Shown here: positions 55,775 to 64,000 of the stretch, piece by piece
Numbering within the stretch: the stretch's first letter is position 1
How the letters are laid out: each line of letters starts with the position of its first letter
Source: Paraburkholderia acidisoli
Lineage (GTDB): Bacteria > Pseudomonadota > Gammaproteobacteria > Burkholderiales > Burkholderiaceae
NCBI RefSeq assembly: GCF_009789675.1
Contig: NZ_CP046913.1
Location: 558,001 to 622,000, forward strand
Length of the DNA: 64,000 bases
Direction: 5' to 3'
Made by a program: the position numbers and the translations under genes
The notes under the pieces: model-generated
Seen by the model: only the letters and a program-made list of their open reading frames with translations
Told to the model about the DNA's origin: nothing
Database searches by the model: none

Positions 55775-56398
55775 ATGTACAACCTGTTCGTCGCCGTTCT
55801 CGCCTATCTGATCGGTTCGGTTTCGTTCGCCGTGATCGTGAGCGCCTCCATGGGCCTCGACGATCCGCGCTCCTACGGCTCCGGCAATCCCGGCGCGACC
55901 AACGTGCTGCGCAGCGGCAACAAGAAGGCCGCGATCCTCACGCTGATCGGCGACGCGTTCAAGGGCTGGCTCGCCGTCTGGCTGGTCGTGCAGTTCGGCC
56001 CGCGCTTCGGTCTTGGCGACACGGCGGTGGCGCTGGCCGCGATCGCCGTGTTCCTCGGCCATCTGTACCCCGTCTTTTTCCGCTTCCAGGGCGGCAAGGG
56101 CGTGGCGACGGCAGCGGGCCTGCTGCTCGCCGTGAACCCGGTGCTCGGCTTGGCGACGCTCGCGACCTGGCTGATCGTTGCGTTCTTCACGCGCTATTCG
56201 TCGCTGGCGGCACTCGCCGCGGCCGTGTTCGCGCCGCTCTTCGACGTGTTCCTGTTCGGCCCGCACGTGATCGCGCTCGCGATTCTGGCAATGAGCGTGT
56301 TGCTGTTCTGGCGGCATCGCGCGAATATTTCGAAGTTGCTGGCGGGCAAGGAAAGCCGTATCGGCGATAAGAAAAAGGCGCCGGTCGCGGGCGAGTAA
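55775..56398 (+). CDS. plsY: Glycerol-3-phosphate acyltransferase PlsY
   Basis: Inner-membrane enzyme moving acyl from acyl-phosphate to glycerol 3-phosphate, first step of phospholipid synthesis with PlsX. 207 residues, about five to seven hydrophobic segments. All three family motifs: [56 protein letters not shown] and a final [21 protein letters not shown]. Usual length; ATG 55775. Confidence 0.97.
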   Translation: MYNLFVAVLAYLIGSVSFAVIVSASMGLDDPRSYGSGNPGATNVLRSGNKKAAILTLIGDAFKGWLAVWLVVQFGPRFGLGDTAVALAAIAVFLGHLYPVFFRFQGGKGVATAAGLLLAVNPVLGLATLATWLIVAFFTRYSSLAALAAAVFAPLFDVFLFGPHVIALAILAMSVLLFWRHRANISKLLAGKESRIGDKKKAPVAGE

Positions 56399-56485
56399 GC
56401 GCGCGGCTCGATCGGTTTTCAGCCGTTTTTCGACACGGTTTCGACACGGCCTGGCTCGCCGGCCTTCTCGCGCAAGGAGGCAGCC

Positions 56486-56992
56486 ATGCATCACATGCAT
56501 CACGATAAGCACGAACACGAGCACGAGCACGCCGCCGTTCAGGCGGAGTCGGTGTTCGTCTACGTGACCTTCATCGGCACCACACCCGACGACCTGTGGA
56601 CGGCGCTCACGAGCCGCGCGTACACCGAACGCTACTGGTTCGGCATGCATCACGAATGCGACTGGCAGGCGGGCTCGCCGTGGTCGCTGCGTTTCGCCGA
56701 TGGCCGCATCGCCGACTCCGGCGCGATTCAGCAGGCCGACGCGCCGCGCGCGCTCGTGATCCGCTGGCGCAACATGTTCCGTCCCGAACTCCATGCCGAA
56801 GGCGACTCGCTCTGCACGATCGAGATCGAACCCGTCGAGCAGGCGGTCAAGCTCACGGTGACGCACAAGCTGCCGCAACCGCATTCGCTGTTCATCGAGG
56901 CCGTGGCGGGCGGCTGGCCGCGCATTCTGTCGAATCTCAAGACGCTGCTGGAGACGGGGGAGCCGTTGATGCCGCTGGTGGCGGGGGAGTGA
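56486..56992 (+). CDS. SRPBCC/AHSA1-like protein with His-rich N-terminus
   Basis: 168 residues. After a metal-ligand-like start MHHMHHDKHEHEHEH there is one START/Bet v1-like (AHSA1) domain: VYVTFIGTTPDDLWTALTSRAYTERYWFG, WSLRFADGRIADSGAIQQADAPRALVIRWRN, VKLTVTHKL, GGWPRILSNLKTLLETG. AAGGAG lies before the ATG at 56486. Such proteins bind hydrophobic ligands; several are encoded with ArsR regulators, but none is here. The His tract could bind Ni, Zn or Cu; function unknown. Confidence 0.88.
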   Translation: MHHMHHDKHEHEHEHAAVQAESVFVYVTFIGTTPDDLWTALTSRAYTERYWFGMHHECDWQAGSPWSLRFADGRIADSGAIQQADAPRALVIRWRNMFRPELHAEGDSLCTIEIEPVEQAVKLTVTHKLPQPHSLFIEAVAGGWPRILSNLKTLLETGEPLMPLVAGE

Positions 56993-57034
56993 CGATGCGG
57001 CGCGAATAATCGGCCGCGGGTTTGATGGCGGGTA

Positions 57035-57640
57035 ATGTGGGATTTTCCGGATTCGATTAAAACCGTTCGCTTCAATGAAGTGGGGTGCGGTTTATTCGGA
57101 AAAGGACATTCTCATCAAATGACGTTATCAGCGAGATTTGTCGTCAATGACGAGCCAATATCAAGACTCGTCGTCGACGGTGTAGGGGCGTTTCCCGCGT
57201 TCTCAGGCGACGACATTTATCGAAACCGAAGCGGGTGTACTGCCGTCGCCAATCTCGGCCCATTGCCGGCCGGAAAATATTGGATCGTTCAGCGACCGGA
57301 GGGCGGCGCGGGTTCGCGGACGGCCGCGTGGCTGAAGGACACATGGAATTCGCTGATGGGTGCGCCAACGAACCACGCGGAGTGGTTTGCCCTTTATCGC
57401 GACGATGGCGTTATCGACGACTGGACGTGGATAAGCGGTGTCCGGCGAGGCCAATTTCGATTGCATCCCAGCGGCGGGGGTGGGCATTCGTTCGGTTGTG
57501 TGACGCTTCAAAGCCGGGCGGACTTCAATCGGCTTCGCCAGGCGTTATTGCAAACCACTACCGCGCTTGCCGGTGGTTCCGGAATTCGCGCTTTCGGCTG
57601 GATCGAGGTAATTTCGAATGGGAAAAAGACTTGCCCCTGA
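57035..57640 (+). CDS. DUF2778 / Tlde1-like L,D-transpeptidase-fold protein, possible antibacterial effector
   Basis: 201 residues, no signal peptide. The fold pattern of DUF2778 (Tlde1, the type VI effector family that attacks periplasmic peptidoglycan stems) is visible. An early strand and turn (RLVVDGVGAFPAFSGDD) are followed by LGPLPAGKYWIVQRPEGG, then HPSGGGGHSFGCVTL with His144, His151 and Cys155 as candidate catalytic residues, near the family [S/T]HGC motif. Local composition is less GC-rich than neighbours. It overlaps the next small membrane-protein gene by 23 bases. No type VI structural gene is in the window. A housekeeping role cannot be excluded. Confidence 0.8.
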   Translation: MWDFPDSIKTVRFNEVGCGLFGKGHSHQMTLSARFVVNDEPISRLVVDGVGAFPAFSGDDIYRNRSGCTAVANLGPLPAGKYWIVQRPEGGAGSRTAAWLKDTWNSLMGAPTNHAEWFALYRDDGVIDDWTWISGVRRGQFRLHPSGGGGHSFGCVTLQSRADFNRLRQALLQTTTALAGGSGIRAFGWIEVISNGKKTCP

Positions 57641-57914
57641 AGTCGCTGGAGCGGTCGTCAAGGCATTGCTCTTTTGCGGATTGTTCCTGCTGGCGGGGCG
57701 GTACGTTCACACTTATCCGCTACCCATGACGACCGCGCAGCAGCACGCCTTGATCGCGATCTCCACGACGTTCGGCATTGAAGATTTCGAGCTTTTCTAT
57801 ATCGTCGCGATGATCGTTATCGACCTGATCGTTGCATCCCTCGTTTATCGGGCCATCGTCGGGCTGTGGCTGCGCTATCGCGCACGACCGGGCGCGCGCG
57901 GCGCCCGGCCGTAA
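57618..57914 (+). CDS. Small inner-membrane protein, possible immunity partner of the DUF2778 protein
   Basis: 98 residues, two membrane segments (about 13-31, VVKALLFCGLFLLAGRY; about 60-85, FYIVAMIVIDLIVASLVY), short basic tail. I know no family. It starts inside the 3' end of the DUF2778 gene (23-base overlap), so the two are co-expressed. Position and membrane location fit an immunity protein guarding the periplasm; that is inference only. Confidence 0.75.
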   Translation: MGKRLAPEVAGAVVKALLFCGLFLLAGRYVHTYPLPMTTAQQHALIAISTTFGIEDFELFYIVAMIVIDLIVASLVYRAIVGLWLRYRARPGARGARP

Positions 57915-57924
57915 TGCCATCGAC

Positions 57925-57954
57925 AAAAAAGGGCGCCCAATAGCGCCCTTTTTT
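57925..57954. terminator. Bidirectional terminator before yajQ
   Basis: Perfect stem AAAAAAGGGCGC (57925-57936) / GCGCCCTTTTTT (57943-57954), CCAATA loop, between convergent genes. Confidence 0.92.
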
Positions 57955-57980
57955 GCATCCCGCCTACGAACCGCGCTAAC

Positions 57981-58466
57981 TCAATCGCGGAAATTATTGA
58001 AATCCAGCGGCGTGTCCGTCACGTCCTTGCGCAGCATGGCGATCACGCTTTGCAGGTCGTCGCGCTTGGTGCCCGTCACGCGCACGGCGTCGCCCTGGAT
58101 GCTCGCCTGGACCTTGATCTTGCTGTCCTTAACGAGCCGCACGATCTTCTTCGCCAGATCGCCGGAGACACCTTTCTTCACGGTGATAACCTGCTTCACC
58201 TTGTCGCCGCCGATCTTCTCGATCTTGCCGTAGTCGAGGAAACGCACGTCCACGTTGCGCTTGGCCATTTTCGACAGCAGCACGTCCTTGACCTGGCCGA
58301 GCTTGAAGTCGTCGTCGGCGAACGCGGTCAGCTCGCGTTCCTTTTGCTCGACGCGCGAATCCGAGCCCTTGAAGTCGAAGCGCGTGGAGATCTCCTTGTT
58401 CGATTGCTCGATGGCGTTCTTCACTTCGATCATGTTGGCTTCGCTGACGACGTCAAACGATGGCAT
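57981..58466 (-). CDS. yajQ: YajQ family nucleotide-binding protein
   Basis: 161 residues, two RNP-like ferredoxin folds. [84 protein letters not shown] and a final PLDFNNFRD match the family over full length. Some homologues (Xanthomonas) bind cyclic di-GMP and act with a LysR regulator; whether this one does is unknown. ATG 58466. Confidence 0.96.
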   Translation of the reverse strand: MPSFDVVSEANMIEVKNAIEQSNKEISTRFDFKGSDSRVEQKERELTAFADDDFKLGQVKDVLLSKMAKRNVDVRFLDYGKIEKIGGDKVKQVITVKKGVSGDLAKKIVRLVKDSKIKVQASIQGDAVRVTGTKRDDLQSVIAMLRKDVTDTPLDFNNFRD

Positions 58467-58740
58467 TGCTTTCTCCCAAAAGTTCGAGCGCGCGGAACCT
58501 GCGCGCGCACTCGCTATAATCACGGACCGACGCCATTCTACCGGCGCCGTCCTGTTTGCCCAAGATTGCCGGGCGTTTGCGCCCTGTTGTGCCGGGTTGT
58601 GCCGTGTTGCTCCCTGTTGCGCTGTGCGCCGATAAGCCGTCGCGTCGTGCCCGCGCCGCTTCAAAGCGGATTCCCGGCAAATGCCGAGCAAACCGCGTGC
58701 TCCAGCCGCCGTCTCCTTCGTTCATCGTCAGCCGTTCTCC

Positions 58741-59814
58741 ATGTCCGTCCCCGAAATTTCCGCCGCTTCGTCCGCTCCGTGGTTTGCCGCCGCGTATCCG
58801 CTGCGCGCGCACAACACGTTCGGTTTCGACGTGCGCGCGCGCCTCGCTTGCCGCGTGACGAGCGAAGCGGACTTGCTCGACGCCGTGCGCGACCCGCGCG
58901 CGCAGGACATGGCCACGCTCGTGCTGGGCGGCGGCAGCAATGTCGTGTTCACGCGCGACTTCGACGGTCTGGTTCTGCTGATGTCGCTCGCGGGCAAGCG
59001 CTGCGTGCGCGAAGACAGCGAGGCGTGGTACGTGGAAGCGGCGGCGGGCGAGAACTGGCACGATTTCGTCGCGTGGACGCTCGAAGCGGGCATGCCGGGC
59101 CTCGAAAATCTCGCGCTGATTCCGGGCACCGTGGGCGCGGCGCCCATCCAGAACATCGGCGCGTACGGGCTGGAGATGGCCGAGCGCTGCGCCACGGTGC
59201 GCGCGGTCGAACTGGCCACGGGCGAGGCCGTGGAATTCGACGCCGCCGCCTGCGAGTTCGGTTATCGCGACAGCTTTTTCAAGCGCGCCGGGCGCGATCG
59301 CTTCGTCATCACCGCGGTCACGTTCCGTTTGCCGAAGGCGTGGCAGCCCAACGCCAGGTACGCCGATCTCGCCCGCGAACTGGCGCGCAACGCCGCGCAG
59401 AGCGGCCACGCCGCAGCTGACACGATCACCGCGCGCGCCGTGTTCGACGCCGTGGTGGCCGTGCGGCGCGCGAAATTGCCCGATCCGCTCGAACTCGGCA
59501 ACGCGGGCAGCTTCTTCAAGAATCCGGTGATCGAGGCCGCGCAGTTCGACGCGCTGCGCGCCCGCGAGCCTGAGATCGTTTCGTACGCGCAAGCCGATGG
59601 CCGCGTGAAACTCGCGGCGGGCTGGATGATCGACCGGTGCGGCTGGAAAGGGCGCGCGCTGCGTGGCGCGGCCGTGCACGACCGTCAGGCGCTCGTGCTC
59701 GTGAATCGCGACAACGCCACCGGCGCCGATATTCTGGAACTCGCGCAGGCGATTCGCAGCGACGTGCTCGCGCGTTTCGGCGTGGAGCTGGAGCAGGAAC
59801 CGGTCTGCCTTTGA
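58741..59814 (+). CDS. murB: UDP-N-acetylmuramate dehydrogenase
   Basis: FAD enzyme reducing UDP-GlcNAc-enolpyruvate to UDP-MurNAc in peptidoglycan synthesis. 357 residues, the long type I (E. coli-like) form. [29 protein letters not shown] (FAD loop), [28 protein letters not shown] (catalytic Ser region), [13 protein letters not shown] and [18 protein letters not shown] 58741 (MSVPEIS) is preferred over 58681. The 3' side runs directly into an 11-bp tandem repeat. Confidence 0.97.
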   Translation: MSVPEISAASSAPWFAAAYPLRAHNTFGFDVRARLACRVTSEADLLDAVRDPRAQDMATLVLGGGSNVVFTRDFDGLVLLMSLAGKRCVREDSEAWYVEAAAGENWHDFVAWTLEAGMPGLENLALIPGTVGAAPIQNIGAYGLEMAERCATVRAVELATGEAVEFDAAACEFGYRDSFFKRAGRDRFVITAVTFRLPKAWQPNARYADLARELARNAAQSGHAAADTITARAVFDAVVAVRRAKLPDPLELGNAGSFFKNPVIEAAQFDALRAREPEIVSYAQADGRVKLAAGWMIDRCGWKGRALRGAAVHDRQALVLVNRDNATGADILELAQAIRSDVLARFGVELEQEPVCL

Positions 59815-59829
59815 GGCGATCTGGCGCGC

Positions 59830-59928
59830 GGGGAATCGGCGGGGAATCGGCGGGGAATCGGCGGGGAATCGGCGGGGAATCGGCCAGCAATCGGCCAGCA
59901 ATCGGCAGGCAACCGCCCCGCAACCGGC
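59830..59928. repeat. 11-bp tandem repeat array between murB and EAL gene
   Basis: Five perfect head-to-tail copies of GGGGAATCGGC (59830-59884), then two of CAGCAATCGGC (59885-59906) and two degenerate units (to 59928). It begins 16 bases after the murB stop and ends 57 bases before the stop of the convergent gene. The 11-base unit is close to one DNA turn. Confidence 0.95.
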
Positions 59929-59984
59929 GGGCGGTTTTTCAGGCCGCTTCCCGCCTCACTTTCAAGGCGCGCAACGCGCCGCCG

Positions 59985-60824
59985 TCACACCACCTTGTCT
60001 TGCGCCGCGAACAGCGGCCCCTGCACGAAGCGCACGTCGTACTGCTGAAGCTGCTCGAATTGCGCCACATCGGCAACGCGATTGAAGATCAGCGGAATGC
60101 GCAGCCGCGCCGCGTAGCTCACGAGCGGCTTCACCATCGAATCGCGCAGCGCCGCGCCCGCATCCATCTTCACGAAATCGGGGCGCGGTACGTCGGACAC
60201 CGAAAGAATCTGCCCCGCGTTGGGCAGATTGCCCGCCACCTTGAATCCGTAGCGCTGATAACTCTTCGTGAGATAGCCGAGGAAAGTCTTGTGCGCGACC
60301 GCCGCGGCCGGCAACTCGATCACGATGCGGCCCGGATTCAGCCCGAACGACACCAGCACGTTCGAAAAATGCCGCCCATGATCGTATTTCACGCTTTTCA
60401 GGAGGCGCTCGTGCACGCGCAGAAACAGCAGACCGTGTTGCTGGCCGCCCAGAAAGTTGATCGTGTGCAAGGCGCGCACCATACGGTCGAGCGCGACGAG
60501 TTCGGGGTCGTCGAGGCCTTCGCCGAAGGACCCGCCAAACGGATCGCATGGCGCCAGTTGCCCGTCGCGTTCGCGCAGCGTGACGGCCTGGTAGCCGAGT
60601 TCGTCGCCGAATCGCGCGGCCGCGCCCAGATCGGCCGTGAGCGACTGCGCGCCGCCATGCACGCTGATGTCGTAGATCGGCTCGTAGGCGCTCAACAACT
60701 CCAGCCCGCGCCGGCGCGCCACGGCTTGCTGGCTGTACGCGCCGGTGCCCATCGCCAGATGCTCGCCGAGGAACGGATGGCTGGCGGAACGAGCGACGAG
60801 CTCGGGAATGGTCGGAGCGATCAT
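59985..60824 (-). CDS. Degenerate EAL-domain protein, probably not catalytic
   Basis: 279 residues. EAL-fold landmarks are present in order: YEPIYDI (for YQPIVDL), LFLRVHERLL (for LSVNLS), RIVIELPA (Glu kept), DFVKMDA (Asp/Lys kept) and FEQLQQYDVRFVQGPLF (for the end motif). But the EAL tripeptide is missing, and the catalytic DDFGTG loop is replaced by GNLPNAGQ, losing both metal-binding aspartates. So it probably binds cyclic di-GMP or a protein partner rather than hydrolysing. Convergent with murB, divergent from hmgA. Confidence 0.8.
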   Translation of the reverse strand: MIAPTIPELVARSASHPFLGEHLAMGTGAYSQQAVARRRGLELLSAYEPIYDISVHGGAQSLTADLGAAARFGDELGYQAVTLRERDGQLAPCDPFGGSFGEGLDDPELVALDRMVRALHTINFLGGQQHGLLFLRVHERLLKSVKYDHGRHFSNVLVSFGLNPGRIVIELPAAAVAHKTFLGYLTKSYQRYGFKVAGNLPNAGQILSVSDVPRPDFVKMDAGAALRDSMVKPLVSYAARLRIPLIFNRVADVAQFEQLQQYDVRFVQGPLFAAQDKVV

Positions 60825-61128
60825 GATGAAGTTGGGTGCGCGGCGTTGAAATACAGCCCGCGAGTCGGGGCCGCATGACTCGATGGTAGCAGCACGCCGC
60901 CGCGCCGGATGGACTGATTGGTCATATCGTTATCGATCATGGCGCGCGGTTTTTGTCGATGCTGCGGCGCTGGCGGGACGTTTTCGCGGCCTCGCCGCGC
61001 GGGATTTCGGCCGCGTTCAGGGTTTACACGTAATTTCACTAATCGTAATTGCTTTTACTATTCGTAAATCGCGCGACGATGTGCGCAAGCACGACGTTCG
61101 CAAACGGCATCGAACAGTGGAGACAGCG
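60825..61128. promoter_or_regulatory. hmgA upstream region with imperfect direct repeats
   Basis: 304 bases without a gene between the EAL gene (minus) and hmgA (plus). The right half is AT-rich and holds two 16-base imperfect direct repeats at 61034-61049 and 61053-61068 (13 of 16 identical), 19 bases apart, plus TTAC-AC-GTAA at 61024-61033. This is a likely operator array for tyrosine/homogentisate control; the regulator is not in the window. Confidence 0.5.
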
Positions 61129-62487
61129 ATGAATGCACCTTTGCGGCACCCCGCCGAAGTCCAGCACGGTTACATGAGCGGCTTCGCCAACGAATTCGCG
61201 ACCGAGGCCCTGGCGGGCGCGTTGCCCGCCGGGCAGAACTCGCCGCAGCGCTGTGCGTACGGCCTGTACGCCGAGCAGCTCTCGGGCACGGCCTTCACGG
61301 CGCCGCGTTCGCACAACCGCCGCACGTGGTTCTACCGGATTCGTCCGGGCGCGGTGCATCAGCCGTTCACGCCGCTGGCGCCGGTTCACGGGCACGCGGG
61401 CGCGGGCGGCACGGCGCGTCTCGTGGCCGATTTCGGCGACGTGCCGCCCACGCCGCCCAATCAGCTGCGCTGGGACGCGTTGCCCATGCCCACCGAACCC
61501 ACCGACTTCATCGACGGCTGGGTGACGATGGCGGGCAACGGCTCGGCGGCGTCGATGAGCGGCTGCGCGATCCATCTCTATGCCGCGAACCGGTCCATGG
61601 TCGACCGCTTCTTCTACAACACCGACGGCGAGCTGCTGATCGTGCCGCAGCAAGGGCGTCTCGCGATCCGCACGGAAATGGGCCGCCTCGACGTGGAGCC
61701 GTTCGAGATCGCCGTGATCCCGCGCGGCGTGCGCTTTACCGTCGACCTGCCCGACGGCGACGCGCGCGGTTATATCTGCGAAAACTTCGGCGCCTTGCTG
61801 CGCCTGCCGGACCTGGGCGTGATCGGCTCGAACGGCCTCGCGAACCCGCGCGATTTCCTCACGCCCGTGGCCGCGTACGAAGACCGCGAGGGCGCGTTCG
61901 AACTCGTCACCAAGCTCAACGGCCAGTTGTGGCGCGCCGATATCGGTCATTCGCCGCTCGACGTGGTGGCGTGGCACGGCAACTACGCGCCGTACAAGTA
62001 CGATCTGCGCCGCTTCAACACGATCGGCTCGATCAGCTTCGATCATCCGGACCCGTCGATTTTCCTCGTGCTGCACGCGCCCACGGACACGCCGGGCGTC
62101 GATTCGATCGACTTCGTGATCTTCCCGCCGCGCTGGCTCGCGGCCGAGAACACCTTCCGGCCGCCCTGGTATCACCGCAACGTGGCGAGCGAGTTCATGG
62201 GCCTCGTGCATGGCGTGTACGACGCGAAGGCCGAGGGCTTCGTGCCGGGCGGCGCGAGCCTGCACAACTGCATGTCGGGTCACGGCCCCGATGCGGAGAC
62301 CTTCGAGAAAGCCTCGCATTCCGACACGAGCAAGCCGCACAAGGTTGGCGACACGATGGCCTTCATGTTCGAAACGCGCACGCTGATTCGCCCGACGCGC
62401 TATGCGCTCGAAACGAGCCAGTTGCAGGCGCATTACTACGAGTGCTGGCAAGGCCTCACGAAACACTTCAATCCGGAGAAGCAATGA
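61129..62487 (+). CDS. hmgA: Homogentisate 1,2-dioxygenase
   Basis: Iron enzyme opening the homogentisate ring to maleylacetoacetate in tyrosine/phenylalanine breakdown. 452 residues. [70 protein letters not shown], and the iron-ligand region [31 protein letters not shown] with [22 protein letters not shown] lies 5 bases before ATG 61129. It overlaps fahA by 4 bases (ATGA). Confidence 0.97.
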   Translation: MNAPLRHPAEVQHGYMSGFANEFATEALAGALPAGQNSPQRCAYGLYAEQLSGTAFTAPRSHNRRTWFYRIRPGAVHQPFTPLAPVHGHAGAGGTARLVADFGDVPPTPPNQLRWDALPMPTEPTDFIDGWVTMAGNGSAASMSGCAIHLYAANRSMVDRFFYNTDGELLIVPQQGRLAIRTEMGRLDVEPFEIAVIPRGVRFTVDLPDGDARGYICENFGALLRLPDLGVIGSNGLANPRDFLTPVAAYEDREGAFELVTKLNGQLWRADIGHSPLDVVAWHGNYAPYKYDLRRFNTIGSISFDHPDPSIFLVLHAPTDTPGVDSIDFVIFPPRWLAAENTFRPPWYHRNVASEFMGLVHGVYDAKAEGFVPGGASLHNCMSGHGPDAETFEKASHSDTSKPHKVGDTMAFMFETRTLIRPTRYALETSQLQAHYYECWQGLTKHFNPEKQ

Positions 62488-63806
62488 GCAGCACGAGTCC
62501 CACCATGACGAGCGAACTCAAGGCAACGCTCGACCCGCGCCGCAAAAGCTGGGTCGCGGGCGCGAACGAGGCGCAATGCGATTTCCCGATCCAGAACCTG
62601 CCGTTCGGCGTGTTCAGCACGGCGCACGACGCGCAGCCGCGCGCGGGCGTGGCGATCGGCGATCAGGTGATCGATCTCGCCGCGTTGCAGGAGGCCGGTC
62701 TGCTGCGCCTGCCCGAACGCGCGCCGCGCGACGTGTTCCGTCAGGGCGCGCTCAACGGCTTCATCGCGCTCGGCCAGGAAACGTGGCGCAGCGTGCGCGT
62801 GCAGCTTTCCGCGCTGCTCGAAAGCGCTAACGCCACGCTGCGCGACAACGCCGCGTTGCGCGAGCGCGCGCTGGTTCTCCTCGCCGATGCCACGCTGCAT
62901 CTGCCCGTGGAGATTCCCGGCTACACCGACTTCTATTCGTCGAAGGAACACGCGACCAATGTGGGGTCGATGTTTCGGGATCCGAAGAATGCGCTGCTGC
63001 CGAACTGGTCGGAAATGCCGATCGGCTACAACGGGCGGGCGTCTTCGGTGGTGGTGAGCGGCACGCCGGTGCGCCGCCCGAACGGCCAGTTGAAGCTGCC
63101 CGATCAGGAGCGTCCGGTGTTCGGCGCATGCCGCAAGCTCGACATCGAACTGGAGACGGGCTTCGTCATCGGCAAGGGCAACGCGCTGGGCGAGCCGGTG
63201 GCGTGCGAGGACGCCGAGGCGCATATCTTCGGCATGGTGCTGCTCAACGACTGGAGCGCGCGCGACATCCAGCAATGGGAATACGTGCCGCTCGGGCCGT
63301 TCAACGCCAAGACCTTCGCCACGACCATTTCGCCGTGGATCGTGACGCTCGACGCGCTGGAGCCGTTCCGCGTGGCGCAGCCCGCGCAGGAGCCGCAGCC
63401 GCTCGACTACCTGCGTCACGCGGGCGAGCACGCGTTCGACATTTCGCTCGAAGTGCTGTTGCGCCCCGAAGGCGCGAGCGAAGCCACCACGATCTCGCGC
63501 ACCAACTTCCGCCACATGTACTGGACGATGGCGCAGCAGCTCGCGCATCACACGGTGGCGGGCTGCAACACGCGCGTGGGCGACCTGATGGGTTCGGGCA
63601 CGATCAGCGGACCGACGCCCGACTCGTTCGGCAGCCTGCTCGAAATCACGTGGAACGCGAAGAATCCGCTCGAACTCAAGGGCGGCGGCACGCGCGGTTT
63701 TATCGAAGACGGCGACGAACTCACGCTCGCGGGCTGGTGCCAGGGCGACGGGTATCGCGTGGGCTTCGGCACCTGCGCGGGGAAGATTGTGCCAGCGGCG
63801 AAGTAA
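62484..63806 (+). CDS. fahA: Fumarylacetoacetase
   Basis: Hydrolyses fumarylacetoacetate to fumarate and acetoacetate, last step of tyrosine breakdown. 440 residues. [29 protein letters not shown] (metal-binding Asp and catalytic His), [58 protein letters not shown] and [15 protein letters not shown]. It is translationally coupled to hmgA. Maleylacetoacetate isomerase, needed between the two, is not in the window. Confidence 0.97.
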   Translation: MSSTSPTMTSELKATLDPRRKSWVAGANEAQCDFPIQNLPFGVFSTAHDAQPRAGVAIGDQVIDLAALQEAGLLRLPERAPRDVFRQGALNGFIALGQETWRSVRVQLSALLESANATLRDNAALRERALVLLADATLHLPVEIPGYTDFYSSKEHATNVGSMFRDPKNALLPNWSEMPIGYNGRASSVVVSGTPVRRPNGQLKLPDQERPVFGACRKLDIELETGFVIGKGNALGEPVACEDAEAHIFGMVLLNDWSARDIQQWEYVPLGPFNAKTFATTISPWIVTLDALEPFRVAQPAQEPQPLDYLRHAGEHAFDISLEVLLRPEGASEATTISRTNFRHMYWTMAQQLAHHTVAGCNTRVGDLMGSGTISGPTPDSFGSLLEITWNAKNPLELKGGGTRGFIEDGDELTLAGWCQGDGYRVGFGTCAGKIVPAAK

Positions 63807-63835
63807 CGCCCGGCGTCCTTCTTCGATGACCCGAC

Positions 63836-63873
63836 AAGCCGATGCGCTTGCAGAAAGCGCATCGGCTTTTTCG
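63836..63873. terminator. Bidirectional terminator after fahA
   Basis: Perfect 14-bp stem AAGCCGATGCGCTT (63836-63849) / AAGCGCATCGGCTT (63855-63868) followed by T-run, three bases before the stop codon of the convergent gene at the window edge. Confidence 0.93.
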
Positions 63874-63875
63874 TC

Positions 63876-64000
63876 TTATGCGCGCGCCCGCGCGATGCCG
63901 CGCGCGCGTTCCCAGCGCAACGCGCCGAGAAACACCAGCGCGCCCGCGAACAGCACCCAGAGCATGGCGTCGCGGCCCGCGTGCTCCATCAGCGCGCCCG
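63876..64000 (-). CDS. C-terminal end of a membrane protein (probable MFS transporter), cut by window edge
   Basis: The minus-strand frame is open from the window edge to TAA at 63876-63878. The visible 40 residues contain one hydrophobic helix (MLWVLFAGALVFLGAL) followed by a basic tail ERARGIARARA. This looks like the last segment of a major-facilitator transporter; 40 residues cannot settle the family. Confidence 0.6.
   Translation of the reverse strand, partial: GALMEHAGRDAMLWVLFAGALVFLGALRWERARGIARARA

Overview
The window is a 64 kb piece of a high-GC betaproteobacterial chromosome. Gene content and order (dnaJ followed by a fused pabB-pabC; an hda-pcnB-folK-panB string beside purM; kynBUA with an Lrp-type regulator; queG/tsaE/amiC; xerD; hmgA-fahA) point to Burkholderiaceae, most likely Paraburkholderia or a close relative. 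The genus is inference; no rRNA or other marker gene is present. I see no tRNA, rRNA, CRISPR array, insertion sequence or prophage.

Layout. (1) 1-11.6 kb is housekeeping: the 3' part of dnaJ, a bifunctional folate enzyme, then a tightly packed minus-strand operon (hda, a HAD phosphatase, pcnB, folK, a deoxynucleoside kinase, panB), purM and a lytic transglycosylase. (2) 11.6-33.3 kb is one large exopolysaccharide/capsule locus. It holds an initiating sugar-phosphate transferase; a YjbEFGH/GfcABCD-type outer-membrane module in which the G/GfcC and H/GfcD proteins are fused; a large multi-SLBB Wza-like protein; a chain-length protein without kinase domain; an AT-rich insert (about 21.85-26.6 kb) with flippase, polymerase and two glycosyltransferases; a GT4 glycosyltransferase; an unrecognised, possibly new, glycosyltransferase-like protein; a complete four-gene GDP-D-glycero-alpha-D-manno-heptose pathway (gmhA, hddC, gmhB, hddA); and an acyltransferase. 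(3) 33.5-37.1 kb is the kynurenine pathway of tryptophan breakdown. (4) 37.1-64 kb is mixed housekeeping: msrA, cfa, pdxH, tcdA, a Crp/Fnr regulator, manC, cnoX, pirin, an EamA transporter, amiC-tsaE/queG, ogt-xerD-ybaK-plsY, yajQ, murB, a degenerate EAL protein and hmgA-fahA. A small foreign-looking pair inside it resembles a Tlde1-type (DUF2778) peptidoglycan-targeting toxin with a membrane partner.

How it fits together. The polysaccharide locus looks self-sufficient: sugar nucleotide supply (D,D-heptose here; manC at 45 kb may add GDP-mannose), lipid-linked repeat assembly, flipping, polymerisation, length control, outer-membrane export and acyl decoration. Its outer-membrane part is a hybrid of the YjbH/GfcD type and the Wza type. 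This hybrid and the DUF2778 pair are the two most interesting systems here. Smaller oddities are an acidic 230-residue tail on Hda, an internally deleted AI-2E-type permease, several short tandem repeats and a perfect 14-bp hairpin after the small secreted protein gene of the polysaccharide operon.
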